Positions 8,856-16,734 of a stretch of DNA of 64,000 nt are shown piece by piece. Under the pieces are notes generated by a model. The model searched no databases. It had not been told where the DNA came from and saw only the letters and a program-made list of their open reading frames with translations. This DNA comes from Paraburkholderia ginsengisoli NBRC 100965. GTDB lineage: Bacteria; Pseudomonadota; Gammaproteobacteria; Burkholderiales; Burkholderiaceae. The number at the start of each line of letters is the position of its first letter. The stretch's first letter is position 1. A program made the translations under genes and the position numbers. The stretch spans positions 434,001 to 498,000 of the forward strand of contig NZ_BBJF01000004.1 in NCBI RefSeq assembly GCF_000739735.1. The letters are read 5' to 3'.

Positions 8856-10139
8856 ATGACCTCATCGCTTGCGATTCGCCGCTGGTGGACGATCATGCCG
8901 ATCGTATTCATCACCTACAGCCTCGCCTATCTCGATCGCGCGAACTACGGCTTCGCGTCGGCCGCCGGCATCAACCAGGATCTCGGCATCAGCAAAGGAC
9001 TCTCTTCGCTGATCGGCGCGCTGTTTTTCCTCGGCTATTTCTTCTTCCAGATCCCCGGCGCGATCTACGCGGAACGCCGCAGCGTGAAGAAACTGGTGTT
9101 CTGGAGCCTGATCCTGTGGGGCGGCTGCGCGGCGCTCACGGGGATGGTCAGCAACATTCCGTCGCTGATGGTGATCCGCTTCGTGCTCGGCGTCGTCGAA
9201 GCCGCCGTGATGCCCGCGATGCTGATTTTCATCAGCAACTGGTTCACCAAAAGCGAGCGTTCGCGCGCCAACACGTTCCTGATTCTCGGCAATCCGGTCA
9301 CGGTGCTGTGGATGTCGGTGGTGTCGGGCTATCTCGTGCACTCGTTCGGCTGGCGGCACATGTTCATCGCCGAGGGCGCGCCCGCGATCCTCTGGGCGAT
9401 CTGCTGGTGGTTCCTCGTGCAGGACAAGCCGCAGCAGGTGTCGTGGCTCACGCAGCAGCAGAAGGACGATCTTGCCGAAACGCTGCGCGCCGAGCAGGCC
9501 GCGATCAAACCGGTGCGCAATTACAGCGAGGCGTTCCGCACGCCCGCGGTGATCAAGCTGTGCGCGCAATATTTCTGCTGGAGCATCGGCGTGTATGGCT
9601 TCGTGCTGTGGCTGCCGTCGATCCTGAAGAACGGCTCGACGCTCGGCATGGTCGAAACCGGCTGGCTGTCGGCGCTGCCGTATCTCGCGGCGACCATCGC
9701 GATGCTTGCAGCTTCGTGGGCATCGGATAAACTCAACCGCCGCAAAGTGTTCGTGTGGCCGTTCCTGCTGATCGGCGCGGTGGCGTTCGCGGCGTCGTAT
9801 GCGCTGGGGTCCACGCACTTCTGGTTGTCGTACGCGTTGCTGGTGATCGCGGGCGGCGCGATGTACGCGCCATACGGTCCGTTCTTCGCGATCGTGCCGG
9901 AACTGCTGCCGAAGAACGTCGCGGGCGGTGCGATGGCATTGATCAATAGCATGGGCGCGCTCGGTTCGTTCGTCGGCTCGTACGTGGTCGGTTATCTGAA
10001 CGGCGCGACCGGTTCGCCCGCGGCATCGTATGCATTCATGAGTGTGGCGTTGGTCGCCGCGGTGATCCTGACGCTGATCGTCAAGCCGCAGCCGCTGACC
10101 CAAACGCCTACGCTCGCCACCCCGTTACAAGGAAAATAA
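8856..10139 (+). CDS. kguT: MFS 2-ketogluconate transporter (ACS family)
   Basis: A 427-residue, twelve-helix major facilitator of the anion:cation symporter type. The first helix pair carries SLAYLDRANYGFA, the hallmark DR motif of this family, and the loop after helix 2 has IYAERRSVKKLVFWS. It should import 2-ketogluconate with protons across the inner membrane. The ATG follows AAAGGAGACACCC, a strong ribosome site. It lies between kinase and reductase as in Pseudomonas kguE-K-T-D, and its stop codon is only four bases before kguD. Related carriers move tartrate, glucarate or phthalate, so the substrate call rests on context. Confidence 0.86.
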   Translation: MTSSLAIRRWWTIMPIVFITYSLAYLDRANYGFASAAGINQDLGISKGLSSLIGALFFLGYFFFQIPGAIYAERRSVKKLVFWSLILWGGCAALTGMVSNIPSLMVIRFVLGVVEAAVMPAMLIFISNWFTKSERSRANTFLILGNPVTVLWMSVVSGYLVHSFGWRHMFIAEGAPAILWAICWWFLVQDKPQQVSWLTQQQKDDLAETLRAEQAAIKPVRNYSEAFRTPAVIKLCAQYFCWSIGVYGFVLWLPSILKNGSTLGMVETGWLSALPYLAATIAMLAASWASDKLNRRKVFVWPFLLIGAVAFAASYALGSTHFWLSYALLVIAGGAMYAPYGPFFAIVPELLPKNVAGGAMALINSMGALGSFVGSYVVGYLNGATGSPAASYAFMSVALVAAVILTLIVKPQPLTQTPTLATPLQGK

Positions 10140-10143
10140 GCTC

Positions 10144-11109
10144 ATGAAGAAGATCGTCGCCTGGAAGTCGTTGCCCGAAGACGTGCTCGCGTATCTGCAA
10201 CAGCATGCGGAGGTGGTACAGGTCGATCCCGCGCAGCACGACACGTTCGTCGCCGCATTGCGCGATGCCGACGGCGGCATCGGCGCAAGCGTGAAGATCA
10301 CGCCGGCGATGCTCGAAGGCGCGAGCCGCCTGAAGGCGTTGTCGACCATCTCGGTCGGCTTCGACCAGTTCGACGTCGCCGATCTCACGCGCCGCGGCAT
10401 CGTGCTCGCGCACACGCCGGACGTGCTGACCGAGTCCACCGCGGACACCGTGTTTTCGCTGATCCTCGCGTCGGCACGCCGCGTCGTCGAACTCGCCGAC
10501 TGGGTGAAGGCAGGGCAGTGGCGCGACAGCATCGGGCCGGCGCAGTTCGGCGTCGACGTGCAGGGCAAGACGCTCGGCATCGTCGGGCTGGGACGGATCG
10601 GCGGCGCGGTCGCGCGACGCGCGGCGCTCGGCTTCAACATGCAGGTGCTGTACACCAATCGCAGCGCGAACCCGCACGCGGAAGAGGCGTATGGCGCGCG
10701 GCGCGTCGAGCTGGCCGAGTTGCTCGCGACGGCCGATTTCGTCTGCCTGCAAGTGCCGCTCACGGCCGAGACGAAGCATATGATCGGCGCGGCCGAACTC
10801 AAGTCGATGAAGAAGAGCGCGATCCTGATCAACGCGTCGCGCGGCGCGACCGTCGACGAACAGGCACTGATCGAAGCGCTGCAGAACGGCACGATTCACG
10901 GCGCGGGGCTCGACGTGTTCGACACCGAACCGTTGCCGGCCGACTCGCCGTTGCTGAAGCTGGCGAACGTGGTCGCGCTGCCGCATATCGGCTCGGCGAC
11001 GCACGAGACGCGGCACGCGATGGCGCGCAATGCGGCGGAGAATCTGGTGGCTGCGCTCGATGGCACGTTGACGGTGAATGTCGTCAATCGGGAAGTGCTG
11101 GCCAAATGA
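10144..11109 (+). CDS. kguD: 2-ketogluconate (2-hydroxyacid) reductase
   Basis: A 321-residue D-isomer-specific 2-hydroxyacid dehydrogenase. The Rossmann motif is GIVGLGRIGGAVARR (about residues 142-156). The catalytic trio is recognisable as Arg in NASRGATVDE, Glu in DVFDTEPLP and His in LPHIGSAT. In the kgu pathway the enzyme reduces 2-keto-6-phosphogluconate to 6-phosphogluconate with NAD(P)H, feeding the Entner-Doudoroff route. Translation is probably coupled to kguT (four-base gap, CAAGGAAAATAAGCTC before the ATG). GhrB-type glyoxylate/hydroxypyruvate reductases are close relatives; the operon decides the call. Confidence 0.87.
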   Translation: MKKIVAWKSLPEDVLAYLQQHAEVVQVDPAQHDTFVAALRDADGGIGASVKITPAMLEGASRLKALSTISVGFDQFDVADLTRRGIVLAHTPDVLTESTADTVFSLILASARRVVELADWVKAGQWRDSIGPAQFGVDVQGKTLGIVGLGRIGGAVARRAALGFNMQVLYTNRSANPHAEEAYGARRVELAELLATADFVCLQVPLTAETKHMIGAAELKSMKKSAILINASRGATVDEQALIEALQNGTIHGAGLDVFDTEPLPADSPLLKLANVVALPHIGSATHETRHAMARNAAENLVAALDGTLTVNVVNREVLAK

Positions 11110-11121
11110 GCTGACGCGCCG

Positions 11122-12183
11122 ATGACCACGCCGCTATCGACCACGCCGCGCCGCGCAACGATCACCGATGTCGCGCGCGAAGCGGGCACCGGCAAGACCA
11201 GCATCTCGCGCTATCTGAACGGCGAGATGAGCGTGATGTCGCCGGAATTGCGCGCGCGCATCGAAGCCGCGATCGCCCGGCTCGACTACCAGCCGAACCA
11301 GATGGCGCGCGGTCTCAAGCGCGGCCGCAACCGGCTGATCGGCATGCTGCTCGCCGATCTGACGAACCCGTACACGGTCGAAGTGCTGCAAGGCGTGGAA
11401 GCCGCGTGCCACGCGCTCGGGCTGATGCCGCTGATCTGCCACGCGGCGAACGAAGTCGAGATGGAGCGGCGCTATCTGCAACTGCTGACCACGTACCGGG
11501 TGGAAGGTGTGATCGTCAACGCACTCGGCGTACGCGAGGAAACGCTGCGGCCGGTGGGCGGCGGCGGGATTCCGGCGGTGCTGGTCGACCGTTCGGTGGA
11601 AGGGCTCGTCGCCGATATGGTCGGGCTCGATAACCGGGCCGCCGCCGAACTCGGCACACGGCATCTGCTGGCGCAGGGTTTCGACGACATCTGGTTCGTC
11701 GTGCAGCCGTTCGAGCAGGTCAGCTCGCGGCAACTGCGCGAGCTCGCGTTTCGCGACGCGATGCGCGCGCAAAACGCCGCGCGTGGACATACGCTGGTGT
11801 TGAATCTCGCGGATGCGGACGAGGTCGAACGCGGTCTGGCCGAACTGGACCGCGCGATCGACGCGGCCGGAGGCGATGGCGGTGCGGACGACCCAGCCCC
11901 CCGCATCGCGCTGTTCGCCGCGAACGCTCCCGTCGCGCTGCGTCTCGCGCTGCACCTGAAAGCGCGCTGTGGCGCCGGCTGGCAAGCGCGTGTCGCGCTC
12001 CTATCGATCGACGACCCCGAGTGGGCCGAACTCGCCGGCATCACGACGATCCGTCAGCCGACCTACGACATCGGCTATCGCGCGGTCGAGTTCCTGCACG
12101 AACGCATCGAAGGCGTTCAGACCAGCGCGCGCGACTGTCTGCTCGCGGGCGAGCTGATCGTTCGCGCGTCAACTTCGCGCTGA
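11122..12183 (+). CDS. ptxS: LacI-family regulator of 2-ketogluconate use (PtxS)
   Basis: A 353-residue LacI/GalR repressor. The DNA-binding head is ATITDVAREAGTGKTSISRY (about residues 13-32) and the hinge helix is PNQMARGLKRGRNRLIGMLL. The periplasmic-binding-protein-like core then follows, with ASTS at the C-terminus. It sits twelve bases after kguD as the last gene of the operon, so it is co-transcribed with the genes it most likely represses through the palindrome at 6614. In Pseudomonas, PtxS is released by 2-ketogluconate and its gene lies at the other end, upstream of kguE. The recognition helix GKTSISRYLN differs from the usual V-S-x-x-T-V-S pattern. Confidence 0.83.
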   Translation: MTTPLSTTPRRATITDVAREAGTGKTSISRYLNGEMSVMSPELRARIEAAIARLDYQPNQMARGLKRGRNRLIGMLLADLTNPYTVEVLQGVEAACHALGLMPLICHAANEVEMERRYLQLLTTYRVEGVIVNALGVREETLRPVGGGGIPAVLVDRSVEGLVADMVGLDNRAAAELGTRHLLAQGFDDIWFVVQPFEQVSSRQLRELAFRDAMRAQNAARGHTLVLNLADADEVERGLAELDRAIDAAGGDGGADDPAPRIALFAANAPVALRLALHLKARCGAGWQARVALLSIDDPEWAELAGITTIRQPTYDIGYRAVEFLHERIEGVQTSARDCLLAGELIVRASTSR

Positions 12184-12243
12184 TCTGCGATCATGCGGGC
12201 TGCGGCGCGCAGCGGTTGCGCGCCGGTCATCGCAAGGAAACTC

Positions 12244-13086
12244 ATGGTTGTTGCACCGCTTACCCTCTCCAGCCTCGCCGTCGCGACGCTGTTCGTCGCC
12301 GCATTACCGTTCCTGATCTACCGGCGTCTGCGTCGGCCGCTCGCTTTGCAGCCGCGCGACGCGATCGCCGGCGTCGCCGTGTTCGCGCTGTTCGCGATGG
12401 TGATCGAGCGCGCGCTGAACGACTACGTGCTGCATCGGAACGAAGCGACGGCCACGTTCCTGTCGAATCCGCTCGCCTTCGTCGTGTACGGCGCGCTGGC
12501 CGCGGGCATCTGCGAGGAAGTGGGGCGGTTCATCGGCATGCGGCTGCTGCTCAAACGCGCCGCGGCGAAATCACCGGCGGCCACGCACGCCGCGCGTGCC
12601 GACGACGGCACCGCGCTCACCTACGGCCTCGGCCACGGCGGTGCGGAAGCGTGGCTGGTCGGCGTGCTGGTGCAGATTCAGTGGATCCTGTTCGCGGTAT
12701 TCGAAAACCGCGGCCAGCTGGACGGCTACCTGAGCAACTTGCCGACCGATTCGCTGATGCGCATTCACCTGATTCTCGCCAGCCTGACGCCGCAGACGGC
12801 CGGCATCTTCGCGCTCGAACGGGTGGCTGCGCTGGTGTTCCAGATTGGTCTGTCGGTGTTGATGTGGCGCGGCGTGCGGGCCGGTTGGCGCGGCATCCTC
12901 CCGCTCGCGATCGTCCTGCACGCGCTGGTCGACGTGCCCGCCGCGCTGTTCCAGGCGCAACTGGTGCCGCTTGCGGCGGTCGACGGGGTGTATGCGCTGG
13001 GCGCGGTGATCGTCGCGGGTCTGCTGGTCAGAACCTTTAGGCGTCCCGGGACAGCTGCGCGATCCGGTGCGCCGGCGCCTCGCTAA
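12244..13086 (+). CDS. YhfC-family putative intramembrane metalloprotease
   Basis: A 280-residue membrane protein with about seven or eight hydrophobic helices. The motifs match the YhfC (DUF2324) / CPBP-like glutamic-type protease group: GICEEVGRFIGM in an early helix, TYGLGHGGAEAW in the middle and LHALVDVPAA near the end. These place Glu-Glu, His and His within the membrane as a possible active site. The start at 12244 follows AAGGAAACTC; the 17 residues encoded upstream are probably not translated. A variable, Ala-rich loop (KSPAATHAARADD) lies between the first two motifs. Substrate unknown. It follows ptxS by 60 bases, but I see no functional link to ketogluconate. Confidence 0.75.
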   Translation: MVVAPLTLSSLAVATLFVAALPFLIYRRLRRPLALQPRDAIAGVAVFALFAMVIERALNDYVLHRNEATATFLSNPLAFVVYGALAAGICEEVGRFIGMRLLLKRAAAKSPAATHAARADDGTALTYGLGHGGAEAWLVGVLVQIQWILFAVFENRGQLDGYLSNLPTDSLMRIHLILASLTPQTAGIFALERVAALVFQIGLSVLMWRGVRAGWRGILPLAIVLHALVDVPAALFQAQLVPLAAVDGVYALGAVIVAGLLVRTFRRPGTAARSGAPAPR

Positions 13087-13163
13087 CCTCGCCAAAGCGC
13101 CGGCCTTTGCCTAAAATCGGTGCCCTTTTCGGAACCCCTTCAGGACCACGTCCGGCGGACCCC

Positions 13164-13529
13164 ATGGAAGCTTACCAATACGACTGCGCCAATCCCGAGT
13201 TCGAGGAACTGGCGCGTGTCATCAGCGATCTGTTTCCCGAGCAGACGCAGTTCATCCAGCGCGCGGCGGAAGACGGCGCGCCGACGCTCGCGATACACTG
13301 GGTGGCGATGCGCTTCGGCGCGACCGCGCGGCGCATCGTGATGACGGTGGCGATCGCGCCGGCGGCGCTGGCGCGTTACCGCGCGTTGCCGGCGCGGGTG
13401 CGCGGCCGCAGTTTCGCGGTGCTGCGCGCGTATGTCGAGGCCAGTCTCGGCTCGCTCGAAGAGCAGTATGCAAACGGTGAAGCGGTGCCGCGCGACGTCA
13501 CCGTGGACCTCGGCGAAGAGTTCGCGTGA
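13164..13529 (+). CDS. Conserved hypothetical protein, DUF3022-like
   Basis: A 121-residue soluble protein, MEAYQYDCANPEFEELARVI at the start and acidic at the end (VDLGEEFA). It contains a basic, Arg-rich middle (ALARYRALPARVRGRSFAVL) and no recognised catalytic motif. It resembles, from memory, the small DUF3022 family seen in Burkholderia; that link is unverified. The ATG at 13164 fits the beginning of the conserved-looking sequence; the upstream TAAAAT (about 13113) may be a promoter -10 box. No strong ribosome site is visible. Function unknown. Confidence 0.65.
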   Translation: MEAYQYDCANPEFEELARVISDLFPEQTQFIQRAAEDGAPTLAIHWVAMRFGATARRIVMTVAIAPAALARYRALPARVRGRSFAVLRAYVEASLGSLEEQYANGEAVPRDVTVDLGEEFA

Positions 13530-13571
13530 GAGAGCTCGCGGGGCCGCTTATGAGACCGCTTATGAGACCGC

Positions 13572-14009
13572 TCAGTCCGCGAGCCGGTAGACCTTTGCGA
13601 AGCGCGCGGCCTGGACCACGCCGTAGTCGCCGGGCGCGTACTGCATGACCCAGTCGCCGGCGACGCCGCGCAGCACGTCACCGCCGTCCACGGAGCGGCA
13701 TAGCGAGAACGCTTCGTTCATCTGTTTCGCGAGCACGACGGCGGGGCGGTTGCGATATGCGCCGGCTTCGCCGTGCGCGAGGGCGGCGTCGGTGGGGACG
13801 TATCTGGCGTCGAAGCGCTCGCGCGACACGACCCAGCGGTCGCCCGTCGATCCGGTAATCAGCGCGTCGCCGCGCGCATAGCGGTTCGGGCCTTCGAGGC
13901 TCATCAGTTCGCCTTCGACAGCGGCAAATTCGACGTTCACCGTTTCGTCCTTGACGACGCGTTGAGCGAGCGCATCCTGGCGCAGATCGAGATTCTTGAG
14001 TTCGGTCAT
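13572..14009 (-). CDS. PGDYG-domain protein
   Basis: A 145-residue protein with the sequence QYAPGDYGVVQ near its C-terminus, the motif for which the PGDYG family is named. Other conserved-looking parts are EGELMSLEGPNRYARGDALI and YRNRPAVVLAKQMNEAFSL. The family has no established function. It lacks signal peptide or membrane segments. It converges on the DUF3022-like gene, with only 42 bases between the two stop codons and no obvious terminator. The start at 14009 is the only good ATG at this end; its ribosome site is weak. Confidence 0.75.
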   Translation of the reverse strand: MTELKNLDLRQDALAQRVVKDETVNVEFAAVEGELMSLEGPNRYARGDALITGSTGDRWVVSRERFDARYVPTDAALAHGEAGAYRNRPAVVLAKQMNEAFSLCRSVDGGDVLRGVAGDWVMQYAPGDYGVVQAARFAKVYRLAD

Positions 14010-14330
14010 GAAGCGGGCAGCGGTGAAAAGATTGACGGGGTTGACGGCGGCATGTCGACGTTGCGCCGATGCAGTGCATTGGGACGTGATGTCCTGAAGC
14101 CGCGAACCCGCATCATGCCAGATGGATCTGGCGACCGGCTGCTTTTGCGAGGGACGATGGACAGCAGCGCCCGCGTTGTCGTTCAGCGAGCGGGCGCGAA
14201 GACACGGTTGCCGCGACTGCGTGATTAACGGATTAGGTGACTACCGACTGACTGGCGGCGAACGAAGCCCGTCCACACGCAGAAACCGTCCGCGCAGCGC
14301 GACCCATCGCGCTGCGCGTCGGCAAACTTC
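14010..14330. other. Intergenic stretch without a recognised gene
   Basis: About 320 bases between the PGDYG gene and the Spy/CpxP-like gene, both on the minus strand. It has to hold the promoter of the PGDYG gene. I see no strong repeat, terminator or coding signal. Confidence 0.3.
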
Positions 14331-14846
14331 TTACGGCTTCACAATCGCATCGCTCGCCGGCGTCGACTTGCCGACCTTGCCCTTGCCGTGGCGGTGACCA
14401 TGACCGCCCTCGGCGCCCGGCCCGTGATGGAACGTCGCGTCAGCCAGCTTCTTCTGTTCCGGCGACAGGCTGCTGTACAGCGGATCGAACGCGTCGACCA
14501 GCTTCTTCATGCCGTCCGCATGCGCTTGCGCGATCGTCGCGTACTGCTTCATGTCGTCGAGCGCGGTCACGTTGGTCGCGGCCTTGCGCTGCTGGAACAA
14601 CTGGCCCATCGTCTCGCCGTTGTTGCGCATCACGTCGGCGAAGGCGTTCCACTGCGTTTCCTGCGCCGGCGTGATCTTCAGCTGTGCGTGCAGATAAGCG
14701 ATGCGGTCTTCGACGTTGCGCTCGTGGCCAGCCTTGCCCGCGGGCGCCGAGGCGGCGCTCGCCGGCGCCGGAGCCGGCGCGGAAGTCTGGGCGAACGCGC
14801 CGCTCATGGAAACTGCGGTAGCCAGCATAACAAGTGCTTTCTTCAT
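14331..14846 (-). CDS. Spy/CpxP-like periplasmic LTXXQ-motif protein
   Basis: A 171-residue exported protein. Residues 1-19 form a signal peptide ending AFA before QTSAPAPAPASAASAPAG, an Ala/Pro-rich linker. The helical body carries two LTxxQ-like motifs, KITPAQETQW and LSPEQKKLAD, the mark of the Spy/CpxP family of periplasmic chaperones and metal or envelope-stress sensors. The tail is His/Gly-rich (GGHGHRHGKGK), so it may bind metal. The ATG follows CAGGAGTTTCG. It is divergent from the LysR gene at 15033. Role: probably protection or sensing in the periplasm; the partner is unknown. Confidence 0.8.
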   Translation of the reverse strand: MKKALVMLATAVSMSGAFAQTSAPAPAPASAASAPAGKAGHERNVEDRIAYLHAQLKITPAQETQWNAFADVMRNNGETMGQLFQQRKAATNVTALDDMKQYATIAQAHADGMKKLVDAFDPLYSSLSPEQKKLADATFHHGPGAEGGHGHRHGKGKVGKSTPASDAIVKP

Positions 14847-15032
14847 CGAAACTCCTGATGTCTATTCGAATTGGGACAAGGCGTGTGGCGAGCGGCCGGG
14901 TCGCGTCAACGATCGTGACGCACGGCAGCCGGCTGCCCCATTTCGCCGTCGCCGCTATTAGTATCACGTTATCCCTACAATGCGTCTCCAATGCGACAAA
15001 CGCTTACAACCGAAACGAACGGGAAATAGCCG

Positions 15033-15917
15033 GTGGACAAATTCGTCAGCATGGAAATCTTCGTTGCCGTGGTCGAGGCCGGCAGTCTGACGGCGGCGGC
15101 CGAGCGCTTCGACATTTCGTCGGCGATGGTGGGCAAGCATGTGCGTGCGCTCGAAAGCCGGCTCGCGACGCGACTGCTCACGCGCACCACACGTCGGCAA
15201 AGTCTGACGGAGATCGGCCGGCAGTATTACGAGCAATGCAGGCGCATCCTCGCCGATGTCAAGCAGGCCGAGTCGCTCGCCGAAGCAATGGCCGTCGCGC
15301 CGCGCGGCGTGCTCAAGGTGACGGTGCCGCTGACCTATGGCGTCGAAGTCTTTTCCCCGGCGATGACCGACTATCTGAGCGCATGGCCCGACGTCAGTCT
15401 CGAACTCGATCTGTCCAACCGCATCATCAATCTGGTGGAGGAGGGCTTCGACGCGGCGGTGCGCATCGGCCAACTGGCGGATTCGGGTTTCGTCGCGCGG
15501 CCGTTGAAGCCGTACCGGATGCGCGCGTGCGCATCGCTAGCGTACCTCGCGCGTGCGGGAACGCCGCGCACGCCCGCCGATCTGGTCCATCACGAGTGCC
15601 TCGGTTTTCTGCACTGGGGCCGTGAAGGTTTGTGGCGTCTCGACGGCGAGAGCGCGAACGAAAACCCGTTGCGCGCCGGCCGCTTTCGTGCCAACAACGG
15701 CCAGGCGCTGAAGGTGGCGGCGTTGCGCGGCTTCGGTCTGGTATTGCAACCCGAAGCGCTGCTCGCGCGCGAGATCGCCAGCGGCGAACTCGTGTCGGTG
15801 CTGGAGGACTATCTGCCCGAGGGCGCGCCCGTGCATCTGATCTATCCGCGCGATCGCCGCGCCACGCCCAAGCTGACCAGCTTCGTCGATTTCGTGATCG
15901 AGCGTTTCGGAGTGTGA
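15033..15917 (+). CDS. LysR-family transcriptional regulator
   Basis: A 294-residue LysR protein starting at a GTG (the site GGGAAATAGCCG precedes it). The winged helix-turn-helix is MEIFVAVVEAGSLTAAAERF followed by ISSAMVGKHVRALESRL. The usual effector half starts LKVTVPLTYGVEVFSPAM near residue 93. The pattern (short 290-residue form, SLTAAAERFDIS) is that of the large AaeR/DmlR-like subgroup. It is divergent from the Spy-like gene across 186 bases and may regulate it, but no clear dyad links them. The AsnC-type regulator gene follows on the same strand after 79 bases. Confidence 0.88.
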   Translation: MDKFVSMEIFVAVVEAGSLTAAAERFDISSAMVGKHVRALESRLATRLLTRTTRRQSLTEIGRQYYEQCRRILADVKQAESLAEAMAVAPRGVLKVTVPLTYGVEVFSPAMTDYLSAWPDVSLELDLSNRIINLVEEGFDAAVRIGQLADSGFVARPLKPYRMRACASLAYLARAGTPRTPADLVHHECLGFLHWGREGLWRLDGESANENPLRAGRFRANNGQALKVAALRGFGLVLQPEALLAREIASGELVSVLEDYLPEGAPVHLIYPRDRRATPKLTSFVDFVIERFGV

Positions 15918-15996
15918 GCGCCACCGCCACCGCATGCCGGAGACGCGCGATAATCCGCACGACCGTTGTTCCAACCATCCACTTCCTTCGCCCTCG

Positions 15997-16455
15997 ATGA
16001 GACCTCCGCGCCTCGACCAGCTCGACGACCTCGACCGCAACCTCGTTGCACTGCTGCAAGCCAACGCGCGCGAAAGCGTCGCGAGTCTCGCCCGCCAGCT
16101 CGACGTGGCGCGCACCACGGTGATCGCGCGAATCGCGCGGCTGGAGCGCAGCAACGTGATAGCAGGCTATAGCGTGCGGCTCGGCCAGGACGTGCTCGAT
16201 TCGAGCCTCATGGCCTATGTCGGCATGATCATCGCGCCGAGGCATGGGCCCGCCGTGCAGAAGCGCCTCGGCAAGATGCCCGAGGTGCAGTTGCTGTGCG
16301 CGGTGAGCGGCGAGTTCGATTACGTCGCGTGGCTGCGCGCCGATTCGCCCGACCGGCTGAACGATCTGCTCGATCAGATCGGCGGCATGGAAGGCGTGGA
16401 GCGGACCACGACCTCGATCATCCTCGCGCGCAAGATCGACCGCGGGATGGTGTGA
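15997..16455 (+). CDS. Lrp/AsnC-family transcriptional regulator
   Basis: A 152-residue feast/famine regulator. The helix-turn-helix spans about residues 20-45 (ESVASLARQLDVARTTVIAR) and the ligand-binding RAM domain follows (VGMIIAPRHGPAVQKRL, SGEFDYVAWLRADSPDRLND). Lrp-type proteins form octamers and respond to amino acids. The gene precedes a lysine/saccharopine dehydrogenase-type gene by 279 bases on the same strand, so regulation of lysine catabolism is a reasonable guess. The ATG at 15997 has no obvious ribosome site; the upstream frame to 15934 looks non-coding. Confidence 0.85.
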   Translation: MRPPRLDQLDDLDRNLVALLQANARESVASLARQLDVARTTVIARIARLERSNVIAGYSVRLGQDVLDSSLMAYVGMIIAPRHGPAVQKRLGKMPEVQLLCAVSGEFDYVAWLRADSPDRLNDLLDQIGGMEGVERTTTSIILARKIDRGMV

Positions 16456-16543
16456 CAGCGTTTGCCGTGACCGTGCGCCGCGCGTCGAGACGCCGCCGGA
16501 TGGCGCTGGTTTCGCTGCCGCATTTTTACGCACTTTTAACACC

Positions 16544-16585
16544 GTTTCGACACTTCGACTGACGTGTTCGTCGTTACGTCGAAAC
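16544..16585. promoter_or_regulatory. Inverted repeat upstream of the lysine dehydrogenase-type gene
   Basis: GTTTCGAC (16544-16551) and GTCGAAAC (16578-16585) form a perfect 8-bp inverted repeat with 26 bases between the arms, about 150 bases before the ATG at 16735. It lies in the only sizeable non-coding stretch between the AsnC-type regulator and its presumed target. It is a candidate regulator site, unproven. Confidence 0.4.
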
Positions 16586-16734
16586 CGATGGTCATAACGC
16601 AGCATTTTGCGCGTATGAACTGATTTTGCTTCTCCCTACACTGTTGCTCAAGGGTTCAGCCCGAGAGGCGCGGCGCGCGAGGCGCAGCGCACTTCCCAAG
16701 CTGGCGACAGCACACAGATAACAAGGAGAAGCGC

